From Spirochaetota bacterium (GTDB taxonomy: Bacteria; Spirochaetota; Spirochaetia; SPDA01; JAJSAL01): DNA of 64,000 nt. Position numbers and translations under genes: made by a program. Below the pieces are notes generated by a model, which saw nothing but the letters and a program-made list of their open reading frames with translations, had not been told where the DNA came from and searched no databases. This document shows, one piece after another, positions 44,414 through 52,884 of this stretch (positions are counted from its first letter, which is position 1; each line of letters opens with the position of its first letter). The DNA lies in assembly GCA_024274705.1 (NCBI GenBank), contig JAJSAL010000008.1, positions 78,748-142,747 of the forward strand. Reading direction: 5' to 3'.

Positions 44414-45901
44414 CTATCCTCGCGTGGGCGGCGTATCTTTCTCACCAACATCCCGCTTTTTTATAAAAGCCAGGTAATCATTTATCTCTTCCTGTTTTTC
44501 AACAGGCACCGGGCAGGAATGAGTATCCAGGATTTTCAAAGCCTTCTGCCTGCCTTTTTCCAGGAGTTCCGTATGACCCCTTTCCCAGCTTTCGAAGAAA
44601 TCCCGGTTGCTCAACTCGGGGATGAGAAACTCCTTCCGGTACCAGTCCCGGGTATGCCTCTCTTTCAGGTAGCTCCCCGGAAGGGGACCGACTTTCAGAA
44701 TTTCGTCCACTGCCAGCCTTTCATCATCCACCCGGATGCCTTTCAGGTACTGACCGATGAAGGACGCCACTTCGTTGTCCACGCACATATGAGCCCAATC
44801 CACATAATTGAATCCCGCCATCCCTCCGATGTCCCATATCAGGCTGATCCCGCTTAAAGCATACGTGTAATTCTTAAGAGCGCTCTCGTAGGCCGCCTGT
44901 TCATCTGTATCGCAGGCGTCATTAATAGTAAAGCCGACACAGGGTACACCGTAGAACCCCGCCATGGCGGCAACTCCCGCCCCGACCGTTCCGTATTCGG
45001 GATTGCCGAATTGCCAGAGACCGGTCCGCATATCCATGGCGGGATTGAAACCGCAGAAGCACAGGGGATGCCCGGGCTTATAGCTTTGAACCTGTACCAC
45101 CAGGGCCAGAGTTTCGGCAATGGCCTGAACCAGCATCCCCGCGAGAGTAGCCGGGCCTGTAGCGCCGCCCATCAGCGCGCTGTACACGGTTACCGGAAGA
45201 CCGGCGTCACAGAAACCGATAATCCAGCTTGTGTAATTGACATCGATTACCCGTGGAGGATTTGCGATTACATGTCCCAACACGTGGGGCTTCTTTTTCA
45301 GCGCCTCCTCGCCGCCGGCTGCAATCTGCCAAATCTTGACCAGGTCCTGGATCTCGTGTTCGGCCCCGGTGTTATACACCCAGGTCATGCTTTTCTCGGT
45401 GTACTTCATCATCTCTCCCACCAACATCTGGGAGTTGCATATCTTAGGCTCATCGTAAAGCCACATTACCGCTTTATATAAACCATGCACATTATCGAGG
45501 GCGTCAGCCATGACCGTTCCGTCCACGGCATCGGCCCTTGTTGCTTTACGGCGCTCCCCGGTCCTGATGTCTCTTAAATAGCGGCCGGTAACAGTGGCAA
45601 AATGCACTTCACCACACCCAAGGGAAACATCGTTTTCACCGGTATCATCCCGGCCGTATATCTTGAACCGGTCTGGACATTTTTTAAAAGCATCCATGAT
45701 TACTCTTTCCGGAATCTTTACAAGCTCCCCGTTATTCTCGACTTCACAACCCGCCTTTTTAAACATTTCTGCGGCCCTGGGGTCGTCACAACGCATACCG
45801 CCCTCTTCCAACACCCTGACGGCAGCCTCGTGAACCTTCACGCATTCAGCTTCGGTAATGGGGAAAGTCGAACCAACCAATTTACCTGTGAATCCTTGCA
45901 T
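44414..45901 (-). CDS. MttB-family methyltransferase without pyrrolysine
   Basis: MttB-superfamily protein of 495 residues (start ATG 45901, behind GAGGAGG; the upstream ATG at 45919 overlaps this site). Family blocks: ITEAECVKVHEAAVRVLEEG, EVHFATVTGRYLRDIRTGER, MGGATGPATLAGMLVQAIAE, FGNPEYGTVGAGVAAMAGFY, ACDTDEQAAYESALKNYTYA. The archaeal trimethylamine enzyme has pyrrolysine within the barrel; this gene has no internal TAG, so it belongs to the large non-pyrrolysine group whose characterised members demethylate glycine betaine, proline betaine, carnitine or butyrobetaine. The actual substrate is probably a quaternary amine. An IclR regulator is divergent. Confidence 0.85.
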   Translation of the reverse strand: MQGFTGKLVGSTFPITEAECVKVHEAAVRVLEEGGMRCDDPRAAEMFKKAGCEVENNGELVKIPERVIMDAFKKCPDRFKIYGRDDTGENDVSLGCGEVHFATVTGRYLRDIRTGERRKATRADAVDGTVMADALDNVHGLYKAVMWLYDEPKICNSQMLVGEMMKYTEKSMTWVYNTGAEHEIQDLVKIWQIAAGGEEALKKKPHVLGHVIANPPRVIDVNYTSWIIGFCDAGLPVTVYSALMGGATGPATLAGMLVQAIAETLALVVQVQSYKPGHPLCFCGFNPAMDMRTGLWQFGNPEYGTVGAGVAAMAGFYGVPCVGFTINDACDTDEQAAYESALKNYTYALSGISLIWDIGGMAGFNYVDWAHMCVDNEVASFIGQYLKGIRVDDERLAVDEILKVGPLPGSYLKERHTRDWYRKEFLIPELSNRDFFESWERGHTELLEKGRQKALKILDTHSCPVPVEKQEEINDYLAFIKKRDVGEKDTPPTRG

Positions 45902-45993
45902 ATTCGTCCTCCTCCTCACGCAAATACTACAAAATGTATTTTACGAAAGGTCTGTTTACGCTACCAAATCACTGTCTACTTTGTCAAATTTCA

Positions 45994-46016
45994 GGTTCCC
46001 ACTATACGGAATAACC
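45994..46016. promoter_or_regulatory. Candidate IclR operator
   Basis: GGTTCCCACTATACGGAATA followed by ACC: an interrupted palindrome (GGTT...AACC outside, TTCC...GGAA inside) centred near 46005, in the divergent region between mttB-like and iclR-like genes. IclR-family sites commonly have such TTCC/GGAA arms. Confidence 0.45.
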
Positions 46017-46104
46017 CTACTGCAGAATCCACGGTCCCTCTTTACCAAGGTTATGACTTTATTTACACTGACGAAAGCAGGCTGGCCCTGCGGCTTTGAG
46101 AAAC

Positions 46105-46887
46105 ATGAGTTCTATCGACAAGATACACGCGGTTTTCGAAATCCTCAGGAAACATCATCGGACGGGGCTGACGAACAAGCAGATCTGCGACCGCCTTAAT
46201 ATGCCTGCCTCGACATCCTACCGGATTCTATCAGAGCTTCGAAAGTACGGGTATATTCACCAGCGAAAAGAGGATACCTGTTTTTTCCTCGGCTTTAATC
46301 TATTACGCCTGGCAGAATCGGTGGTAGAAGGCACCAACGTAGCAGTAGTGTGCCTTCCGTTTCTGGAAGAGCTTCACTATCAGACGGAAGAAATTATGTT
46401 CTTCGCTCTCCGCAGCAGCAACCACTGCGTGGCAATGGAAATCTGCGGTCAGATCAACACCCGCATCAATGTGGGCCGGGGTGAAATAATGCCCATGCAT
46501 TGCACCGCGTCAGGAAAAGTCATCCTTGCATTTCTTCCGGAAAAAGAAAGAGAACAAATCATCGACAAAATGGATTTTAAAGCATATACACCCTCCACGA
46601 ATACCAGTCCTGATTCGTTACGAAAAGAACTGGAAGACATTCGTGTATGCGGAGTGGCCTACAATCACCAGGGATTGCATAAAGGATTCAGCGCAGTAGC
46701 AGCCCCCGTGTTCGACAACAAGGACGGACCGCTTGGCTCAATCGCTCTGGTGGGCTCTTCCACAGACCTGGACCAGGAGCAGATGGAAGAGTACGCAGAA
46801 CTGCTGGTGGATGCCTGCAGCAACATATCATCAAGGGTGGGAGGTACGATGCCCAAATGGATAATCGAACACTGGAACCTGGTTTAA
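46105..46887 (+). CDS. IclR-family transcriptional regulator
   Basis: Regulator of 260 residues. Winged helix at residues 1-65 (GLTNKQICDRLNMPASTSYR as the recognition helix), effector domain at 75-255 (HCTASGKVILAFLPEKEREQ, GVAYNHQGLHKGFSAVAAPV, GSIALVGSS). ATG 46105 is preferred to a TTG 9 bases upstream. IclR proteins often sense aromatic or short organic acids; in this place the ligand is probably the methylated substrate or its product. It is divergent from the MttB/MttC pair with about 200 bases in between, where a palindromic site is visible. Confidence 0.87.
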   Translation: MSSIDKIHAVFEILRKHHRTGLTNKQICDRLNMPASTSYRILSELRKYGYIHQRKEDTCFFLGFNLLRLAESVVEGTNVAVVCLPFLEELHYQTEEIMFFALRSSNHCVAMEICGQINTRINVGRGEIMPMHCTASGKVILAFLPEKEREQIIDKMDFKAYTPSTNTSPDSLRKELEDIRVCGVAYNHQGLHKGFSAVAAPVFDNKDGPLGSIALVGSSTDLDQEQMEEYAELLVDACSNISSRVGGTMPKWIIEHWNLV

Positions 46888-47257
46888 GCTTAAGCAATTC
46901 CCGCCTGAAGAAAGAAGCAGCCCTGGGAAGAAGCGTTCTGCAACGGGGAACCGGGTTGTTCCCAATAAATCAGCACTTTACAGGTGGATTTGGTATGATA
47001 TAATACCCGCACCATCTTATCAGCTCAGGAGCCGCATCGGTGCAGAAAGGCATCCGGTTTTTTACAACGGTTGTTCTCGTTCTGTATCCCGGCTGGTAAT
47101 GTTAATACCGTCGGGGAAACAATCTCGAGGCCTAATGCGAAGGCTTCCCGGGAGGTTTCAGGAGTAATCTTGTTGACAGTGAAAGGTTTCCAGGTACCTG
47201 CCGTCAGCCACTCTCACATGGGAATGAATATCATCGGTAAGGATGGCCGGTCCGCGT
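46888..47257. other. Intergenic region with dispersed repeat, copy B
   Basis: Some 370 bases between the IclR gene and the end of the BMC operon. It contains GCACTTTACAGGTGGATTTG plus GTATGA at 46973-46998, matching 23 of 26 bases of the copy at 32019-32044. The minus strand at 47050-47280 has a long frame (for example TAGTWKPFTVNKITPETSRE) interrupted by a stop; I cannot assign it, and it may be a gene remnant. Confidence 0.5.
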
Positions 47258-48103
47258 TCAATACTTCGATTTCGATGCAGCCCCGCTGACGATGGCGACA
47301 CCGGAGCTCGTTCCCAGCCGGGTGGCGCCTGCCTGAATCATGGCGACTGCATCCTGGTAGCTCCGCACGCCTCCGGATGCCTTGACTCCCATATCAGGTC
47401 CCACTGTTCTCCGCATGAGGGCAATATCCTCCAGGGTAGCGCCGCCTCCGGAGAAGCCTGTGGAAGTCTTGACAAAATGGGCTCCTGCCCTTTTTGCGAT
47501 TTCACAGGCGGTCACCTTCTCATCATCGCTTAAGAGGCTTGTTTCTATGATGCACTTGAGCAGGGTCGTTCCCCTGCAAGCCCGCAAAACCCAGCGGATA
47601 TCCTCTTCCACCAGCTTGTAATCCCCGGATTTCATGGCGCCGACGTTGATCACCATATCGATCTCGTTAGCCCCGTTTTCCACGGCACCCCGGGTTTCGA
47701 AGCTCTTGGACCTGGGGTCCATAGCGCCCAGGGGAAATCCCACCACCGATGCAACCTTTACCCCGGTACCCCGGAGCTTCTTCGCACAGTATGCAATCCA
47801 ACTGGAGTTGACGCACACCGAATAAAACCTGTACCGTTTCGCTTCCTCTATGAGTGTATCGATCTGCCCCTGGGAAGCGTCGGGTTTGAGCAGGGTGTGA
47901 TCGATGTACTTTGCCAAATCTGCAGGGGGAATCTGAATACTTCCGGAACCTGCAGCGGGAGATACAGTTGGTGCACTGCTGCCGGATGCCGTTCCCCGGG
48001 AGGACCCGGTGGAGCTGCCCGATGGAAAAGAAGATCCCTTTCTGTTTTTCAGCCTGCTCAGGATCTCTTCAGTGATTTTGTCTATCAGTTCGCTTTGTGC
48101 CAT
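47258..48103 (-). CDS. deoC: Deoxyribose-phosphate aldolase with encapsulation peptide (BMC lumen enzyme)
   Basis: DeoC of 281 residues, about 50 longer than usual. The core (from residue 60) is a class I aldolase with Schiff-base Lys212 in [12 protein letters not shown] and Lys241 in GVKASGGVR, and [11 protein letters not shown] at its start. It splits 2-deoxyribose-5-phosphate into acetaldehyde and glyceraldehyde-3-phosphate. Residues 3-20 ([17 protein letters not shown]) make an amphipathic helix, followed by a 40-residue Ser/Gly/Ala linker; this is the form of a BMC encapsulation peptide. It is the last gene of the shell operon and overlaps rpiB by 19 bases. A second DeoC at 57624 lacks the extension. 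Confidence 0.92.
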   Translation of the reverse strand: MAQSELIDKITEEILSRLKNRKGSSFPSGSSTGSSRGTASGSSAPTVSPAAGSGSIQIPPADLAKYIDHTLLKPDASQGQIDTLIEEAKRYRFYSVCVNSSWIAYCAKKLRGTGVKVASVVGFPLGAMDPRSKSFETRGAVENGANEIDMVINVGAMKSGDYKLVEEDIRWVLRACRGTTLLKCIIETSLLSDDEKVTACEIAKRAGAHFVKTSTGFSGGGATLEDIALMRRTVGPDMGVKASGGVRSYQDAVAMIQAGATRLGTSSGVAIVSGAASKSKY

Positions 48104-48648
48104 AGTCTTCCTCTCTCAACTGCCATCATTTTATTGATCCGCGTCCAGTGCCTGTCTCCGCCGAACCGGGTTGTAAGCCATACTTTTACCATCTCGCACA
48201 GGTCATCGATGGAATGAAGGGGGCCCCCTAAGGTGAGCACATTGGCATGGTTGTGCTCCCGGCTGTTTACTATTGTTTTCATATCGTAGCACAGGGCCGC
48301 CCGGATTCCCTTTACCTTGTTGCATACCATGGAAGAACCGATACCCGCCCCGTCGATCATGATGCCCCGTTCGCATTCACCGTCAACAACCTTCCTGGCC
48401 ACTTTGTACGCGTAATCCGGATAGTCGCACCGTTCCCCGGTAAGGGTCCCCACATCGGTTACGCGGTATCCGAGGTTGGTAAGGTACCCTTTAAGGGCCT
48501 CTTTTGCTTCGAATCCTCCATGATCGGAACCGACAACCACCCGGAGAACATTGTCCTCTCCGTTCCCGGATGGTGTTTCAGCTGCAGGCACCGATCCCAG
48601 GGTATGCAGGGTGGAAACAACATTACGTATAATACCTGATTCAGCCAT
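48085..48648 (-). CDS. rpiB: RpiB-family sugar-phosphate isomerase with N-terminal targeting helix
   Basis: RpiB/LacAB-family protein of 187 residues; the usual length is about 150. Residues 1-18 ([18 protein letters not shown]) look like an encapsulation helix, joined by a short Pro/Ser/Gly linker to the core. Core motifs: [50 protein letters not shown]. In E. coli RpiB the catalytic base is Cys66 in ICGTGIG; here the same loop reads IDGAGIG, so the Cys is Asp99. RpiB interconverts ribose-5-phosphate and ribulose-5-phosphate, but the residue change makes this uncertain. It overlaps the BMC-P gene by 8 bases and deoC by 19. Confidence 0.88.
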   Translation of the reverse strand: MAESGIIRNVVSTLHTLGSVPAAETPSGNGEDNVLRVVVGSDHGGFEAKEALKGYLTNLGYRVTDVGTLTGERCDYPDYAYKVARKVVDGECERGIMIDGAGIGSSMVCNKVKGIRAALCYDMKTIVNSREHNHANVLTLGGPLHSIDDLCEMVKVWLTTRFGGDRHWTRINKMMAVERGRLWHKAN

Positions 48649-48916
48649 GATACACCTCCACGGAATCCACGATGCCGGCGATGACGCTCCGAACGGCAGC
48701 CATGGGGTCGCCCAGGATCATCCTCCCGGAATTTCCCTCGTCGATGACCAGCACGGTGTCCCCGATCCCTGCCTGGACCACGTCCAGTGCCACCAGGGTG
48801 CGCCCATCAGGTTCCCCATCAGGCTTCACCGGCTGAACTACCATCAGTTTGTGCCCCTTTAACACGGGATGCTTAACCGTGGTTACTACATTTCCGGTTA
48901 CCCTTCCTAAAATCAT
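48641..48916 (-). CDS. BMC-P pentamer shell protein (EutN/CcmL), copy 4 in operon order
   Basis: EutN/CcmL-type vertex protein of 91 residues. It starts MILGRVTGNVVTTVKHPVLK, with the family pattern G-x-V-x-x-T and then LMVVQPV, LVALDVVQAGIGDTVLV and AGIVDSVEV. Such proteins form pentamers that close the corners of the polyhedral shell. It overlaps the previous BMC-P gene by 4 bases (ATGA) and rpiB by 8. The glycine-rich loop of the family is partly changed here (IDEGNSGRMIL). Confidence 0.92.
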   Translation of the reverse strand: MILGRVTGNVVTTVKHPVLKGHKLMVVQPVKPDGEPDGRTLVALDVVQAGIGDTVLVIDEGNSGRMILGDPMAAVRSVIAGIVDSVEVYHG

Positions 48917-49188
48917 GTCCGGTTCTCCGTTTCCACGTGGTCCACGATACCCATAACGGTCGCATCCGACGGGTTGTACCAGTTCTCCAGGGCAAGGGCT
49001 GCTTCCCGTCCCCCTTCGTACACAACATAATCGCCCCTCCCTGCCTGGACCACGTCACAGGCGATGAGGGGTTCACCATATTCGGTGTAATGTTCATCCA
49101 CCGGCTGTACAAGGAGGAGCTTGATACCCTCGAAAGTTGCGTCCTTCTGGGTACTCACCACGTTACCGATTACTTTACCAATCTTCAT
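48913..49188 (-). CDS. BMC-P pentamer shell protein (EutN/CcmL), copy 3
   Basis: EutN/CcmL-type protein of 91 residues: MKIGKVIGNVVSTQKDATFE, LLLVQPVDEH, LIACDVVQAGRGDYVVYEGG, MGIVDHVE. The loop after the central strand (REAALALENWYNPSDATV) differs from the GSSSR type of the first two copies, so the four pentamers are likely not interchangeable. It lies 9 bases after the aldehyde dehydrogenase stop and overlaps the next BMC-P by 4 bases. Confidence 0.92.
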   Translation of the reverse strand: MKIGKVIGNVVSTQKDATFEGIKLLLVQPVDEHYTEYGEPLIACDVVQAGRGDYVVYEGGREAALALENWYNPSDATVMGIVDHVETENRT

Positions 49189-49197
49189 TTTAAAACC

Positions 49198-50625
49198 TCA
49201 CACAATCCTGAAACTGTCGATGAGTGCACACCGCCGTTCCCGGGTAAATGTCCGGGCCCGGGTGAATCCTTCCCCTGTGGGGCTGGCGATAGTAAAGGAG
49301 GTGTACCCGGAACCACCGAAGCCCATGCCGTTGTAGTTGGATCCGTTTTTCACGAAGAGGGAACAGTTGATCACCTTTGCCATCCTGGAGAGCTTCAGGA
49401 TGTTGGTTGAATGCATGGAAGCCGTGTGCCTGAAGCCGTGCTCGCATTCCATTGCAAAGTCGATGGCCTTGTCCACATCAGGCATCCGCACGATGGGAAT
49501 TACAGGCATCAACTGTTCCGTCCATACCAGGGGATGGTCTTTGTCCACCTCGCACAGGAGGATCCTTGTGCTTTCCGGTACGTTCAGGCCCAGGGTTTCC
49601 ATGGCTATTACCGCCGCGTCTTTGCCGACGAACTGCTTATTCGCGGCCCCTTCGTGACCCTTCCTTCCCGGATCGGCAATAATCCGGTCGGTCAGCTTTC
49701 GGATCTGCGGCCGGGAAAGTTCAAAGGCGCCTGCTTTAAGCATTTCAGCCTTAAGCCTGTCGGTGATATCCGCTACAGCAAGGATTTCCTTTTCATCGAT
49801 GCAGATGATGTTGTTGTCCATGCTTGCGCCGTTGACGATGTCCCGGGCGGCTTTACCCAGTTCCGCGGTTTCATCTACCACGCAGGGCGGATTCCCGGGC
49901 CCTGCGGCAATCACCTTTTTATCGCTCTTTAAGGCCTCCCGTACTACTCCGGGACCGCCTGTGACTACCAGCAGCCTGATATCCCGGTGGGTCATCAGGG
50001 CCTTGGCGGAGTCGATAGTAGGCTCAGTCACCGAGGTGATCAGGTTCCTGGGCCCTCCGGCCCGGGTGATTGCGTTGTTCAGGAAAGATATGGTATAGCA
50101 TGACACCTTTTTAGCGGAAGGATGGGGAGCAAACACAACGGAATTCCCGCCGGAAATCATCCCGATGGCGTTGCAGATGATCGTCTCCGTAGGGTTCGTG
50201 GACGGCGCAACAGCGCCGATGGTTCCGTAGGGTGCCCTCTCCGTCAGGGTAAGGCCGTGGTCATCGGTATAGGTAACCGGCTGAAGGTCTTCTACGCCGG
50301 GTGTCATGGTAGCGGCAAGGCGATTTTTCGCAATCTTATCGGTTGTTCTGCCGAACCCTGTCTCTTCTCTCGCCATGGTGGCCATGGTTTCCAGGTTCTT
50401 AAGGCAGGCTTCCCGCATATTGCTTATCATTGCCCTCCGGATCTCCAGGGTCATTCCCATGAGCTCGAGGTGAGCACTCTTTGCAGCCCGGATGGCCTCC
50501 CCGATATCGGTAAAAACGCCGGAACCTTCGGCCGAGGCAGCGTTAGCACCGCCATTTTTACCGGGATCCAGGCTTTTCAGCACTTCTTCAACGAGTGCCC
50601 GAATACTCTGCGCATCAACTACCAT
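49198..50625 (-). CDS. CoA-acylating aldehyde dehydrogenase of the BMC (PduP/EutE type)
   Basis: Acylating aldehyde dehydrogenase of 475 residues. It should turn acetaldehyde, NAD+ and CoA into acetyl-CoA and NADH. The catalytic Cys248 lies in AAGPGNPPCVVDE; other family blocks are PYGTIGAVAPSTNPTETIIC, SGGNSVVFAPHPSAKK, TGGPGVVREAL and KNGSNYNGMGFGGSGYTSFT. Residues 2-18 (VVDAQSIRALVEEVLKSL) form an amphipathic helix followed by a Gly/Ala linker, as in PduP and EutE encapsulation peptides. It is the signature enzyme that consumes the DeoC product. Neighbours at 24 and 9 bases are PduT-like and BMC-P genes. Confidence 0.93.
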   Translation of the reverse strand: MVVDAQSIRALVEEVLKSLDPGKNGGANAASAEGSGVFTDIGEAIRAAKSAHLELMGMTLEIRRAMISNMREACLKNLETMATMAREETGFGRTTDKIAKNRLAATMTPGVEDLQPVTYTDDHGLTLTERAPYGTIGAVAPSTNPTETIICNAIGMISGGNSVVFAPHPSAKKVSCYTISFLNNAITRAGGPRNLITSVTEPTIDSAKALMTHRDIRLLVVTGGPGVVREALKSDKKVIAAGPGNPPCVVDETAELGKAARDIVNGASMDNNIICIDEKEILAVADITDRLKAEMLKAGAFELSRPQIRKLTDRIIADPGRKGHEGAANKQFVGKDAAVIAMETLGLNVPESTRILLCEVDKDHPLVWTEQLMPVIPIVRMPDVDKAIDFAMECEHGFRHTASMHSTNILKLSRMAKVINCSLFVKNGSNYNGMGFGGSGYTSFTIASPTGEGFTRARTFTRERRCALIDSFRIV

Positions 50626-50649
50626 TCCCTTTTCTCCTTGTTCCTTCCG

Positions 50650-51201
50650 TTACAGAAAATAGGGCTGCATATCCGGGTGGGGCCGGGGGATTATAACGTG
50701 TTTACACAGCAAGCCCTTCTGCTTCACGTATTCCACTCCCACCCGCACCGAAGCTTCAACATCATCGATGGGTCCCAGGATCTTTACATACGATTTTCCA
50801 CCCATTCCCGTGGCAAGGCGCACCTCGGGAATGATCACTTCCGCCTCTTTTGCCGCCAGGTCGCCGGCAACGATACTGGACACAACGGAAAATGACTCGA
50901 TAACCGCAAGGGCATCCCAGGTTTCCACCAGCACAGTCCCGGTAATGGCCGGGATGATCTGATGATGCAGGTTCGGGATAAAGAGTTCATCGATAAGGTA
51001 CGCCCCGCCGGTTTTCTTACCGTCTGTGAGTGAAGCATCCACGGCTGCCACCTCTCCGGTGACGATAATGTAGAACTTACCGGGGCATAAGGTTTTCGCA
51101 TCGATAATCGTAACAGGCGCCGCCTTTATCATCCTGTCCATGGACTCTATACCTGCCGCTATGCTGTTGAACTCAAGAACGCCGATACATGAAAAATCCA
51201 T
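50650..51201 (-). CDS. pduT: PduT-like trimeric shell protein (BMC-T) with cluster-binding Cys
   Basis: Tandem-BMC-domain protein of 183 residues, the size of PduT (184). The first domain begins CIGVLEFNSIAAGIESMDRM and has DAKTLCPGKFYIIVTGEVAA; Cys39 matches Cys38 of PduT, which in the trimer holds a 4Fe-4S cluster at the pore. The second domain contains ALAVIESFSVVSSIVAGDLA and ends with KHVIIPRPHPDMQPYF. ATG 51201 is chosen over 51237 because AAGGTG precedes it and it leaves a clean 8-base gap after the PduS-like gene. Its job is to pass electrons across the shell with the PduS-like protein. Confidence 0.9.
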   Translation of the reverse strand: MDFSCIGVLEFNSIAAGIESMDRMIKAAPVTIIDAKTLCPGKFYIIVTGEVAAVDASLTDGKKTGGAYLIDELFIPNLHHQIIPAITGTVLVETWDALAVIESFSVVSSIVAGDLAAKEAEVIIPEVRLATGMGGKSYVKILGPIDDVEASVRVGVEYVKQKGLLCKHVIIPRPHPDMQPYFL

Positions 51202-51209
51202 ACGCTTGT

Positions 51210-52616
51210 TTACACCTTCTGTATGATCACTCTGCAATCATCCGCTATTGTCACCTCTCCGGAAATAGAGGCATGCACCCGTGCCCCCAGCTTTCCTTCC
51301 GGTATCTCTCCCACGACATCACCGGCATCCACCCGCGTTCCCGTCCGGACGATAAGGTCTGCAGGGCTACCTAAATGCTGTTTCAGCAGCAGTTCCACCC
51401 GGGATGGCCCGGTTTCAAGAACATCCCCAACGGGTTTCACATCATAAGCAGATAGATCTACCCGGCTTACGATCCTGGATACAGGAATCTTTCTGAGATC
51501 CCTGAGTTCCCTGGCTTTCCGGGGGTGCTGTCCGGTACCTGCGTTTACATTTCCCGATAGCATCTGCCGCTCCGAAAAGTCCGGTTTAAACCCGGCTTCG
51601 GCAAGCCGTTCTTTTATCGCCTTGTTTACCCGAGCAGGGGAAAGCCCCATCACGCAGGCATACACTTCGCACAGCCCGCATTCACTGCAAAGAAGAGCGC
51701 TCTGGATGATCTCCTCCGGGGCATCCAGTCCAAAGGAGATCTGCCGCATGATCCTGTGAGGATAGAGCCGGTGGCCGATGAGGTTCCGGGAACACAATTC
51801 GGTGCAGTAAGTGCACTGGCAGCACACGGCCTTTGCCTGCTTGATAATGGTTTCCAGGGGCAGGGTTTTTCTCTGCACCAGGTCGTGGTCTCTCGGCAGT
51901 ACAATAAGACCGCTGGTGGTTTTCGTAACCGGGGAGAGAAGGTCTCTTTCAACCGTTCCCATCATGGGGCCGCCGACGATCACAACCGGATCATCCGTCA
52001 TACTGCCGCCGCAGAGTTCCATCACTTCGCATATGGCGGTTCCGATGTGGGCCCGGACAACTGCCGGCCTTTTTACAGCTCCTGTAACCGTGAGAAAACG
52101 GCGTGTCACCGGCAGTTCTCTATCTACAGCTTCTGCTATGTTGAACAGGGTTTCCACGTTCTCTACGAGACATCCCACATCCAGGGGAAGCCCCCCTTCA
52201 GGAACCATCTTTCCTGTGGCGTCATACACCAGAACCTGTTCATCACCGGTTGGATAATAGCTTTCCAGTTCCAGCATCCGGATCCGGCCGTCCGATTCCG
52301 CGGCTCTGCTCATGGCTGCTGATGCATCCTGTTCTTTTTTCTTGACACCGATGTAACCCCGGGAGGCGCCTGTTGCGTCCATAACGAGGAGAAGACCCCG
52401 TATTACCGTGTCGGCATACAGCTTCATCACTGTCTTGTCGCTGTGGAGGAGAGGTTCGCATTCCGCTCCATTGGCGATTACCGTGTCAACAGTGCAGTTC
52501 AGCTTCACATGAGTGGGGAACCCTGCGCCCCCGGCACCCACAATACCTGCATTCCCGGCAAGGCCTGGTAACGAGTTGTTCAGTTTATCCGTGCTGTTAT
52601 GAACGGTAGACAACAT
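51210..52616 (-). CDS. pduS: PduS-like cobalamin/quinone-type reductase (RnfC-related) of the BMC
   Basis: Flavo-iron-sulfur protein of about 468 residues. The N-terminal glycine loop GIVGAGGAGFPTHVKL binds the FMN/NADH region; the RnfC-like core has NGAECEPLLHSDK; two 4Fe-4S motifs follow, CCQCTYCTELCSRNL and CSECGLCEVYACVMG; the C-terminus has a barrel-sandwich region (IPEGKLGARVHASISGEVTI). PduS reduces cobalamin in Pdu compartments, but in B12-free BMCs it is taken to recycle NADH by exporting electrons through PduT. ATG 52616 (MLSTVHNS) was chosen; an upstream ATG in the same frame lies deep inside the BMC-P gene. No B12-dependent diol dehydratase is encoded here. Confidence 0.9.
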   Translation of the reverse strand: MLSTVHNSTDKLNNSLPGLAGNAGIVGAGGAGFPTHVKLNCTVDTVIANGAECEPLLHSDKTVMKLYADTVIRGLLLVMDATGASRGYIGVKKKEQDASAAMSRAAESDGRIRMLELESYYPTGDEQVLVYDATGKMVPEGGLPLDVGCLVENVETLFNIAEAVDRELPVTRRFLTVTGAVKRPAVVRAHIGTAICEVMELCGGSMTDDPVVIVGGPMMGTVERDLLSPVTKTTSGLIVLPRDHDLVQRKTLPLETIIKQAKAVCCQCTYCTELCSRNLIGHRLYPHRIMRQISFGLDAPEEIIQSALLCSECGLCEVYACVMGLSPARVNKAIKERLAEAGFKPDFSERQMLSGNVNAGTGQHPRKARELRDLRKIPVSRIVSRVDLSAYDVKPVGDVLETGPSRVELLLKQHLGSPADLIVRTGTRVDAGDVVGEIPEGKLGARVHASISGEVTIADDCRVIIQKV

Positions 52617-52884
52617 CCCCATTTGCTTCCACTGAATCGATAATCCCCACGATAAGGGCATCCACTGCTTTTTGTACGGTCTGTTCCGTCTGCCTGCAGG
52701 AGCTGCCCTGGGAAACGATCACCATCTCCCCGGGTCCGGCCTGATGCTGGTCCAGCGCTACCATATATGATCCTGAAGGCTCCCCGGTATAGGTGCACAC
52801 CTCCACCAGGAGGTGACGCGCCCCTTCGATACCGTCACTTCGAGTGGCAGACACCACCGTCCCCGCTACCCTGGCAAAGATCAC
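52597..52884 (-). CDS. BMC-P pentamer shell protein (EutN/CcmL), copy 2
   Basis: EutN/CcmL-type protein of 95 residues: MIFARVAGTVVSATRSDGIE, HLLVEVCTYTGEPSGSYMVA, LDQHQAGPGEMVIVSQGSSC and VGIIDSVEANGDVVYRS. The QGSSCR loop is the common family form. It overlaps the first BMC-P gene by 4 bases and the PduS-like gene by 20 bases. Confidence 0.92.
   Translation of the reverse strand: MIFARVAGTVVSATRSDGIEGARHLLVEVCTYTGEPSGSYMVALDQHQAGPGEMVIVSQGSSCRQTEQTVQKAVDALIVGIIDSVEANGDVVYRS

Noticed and set aside
51210..52661. Longer PduS-like start at 52661
   Set aside because: It would add 15 residues inside the BMC-P gene that do not match the family; ATG 52616 gives the proper N-terminus.
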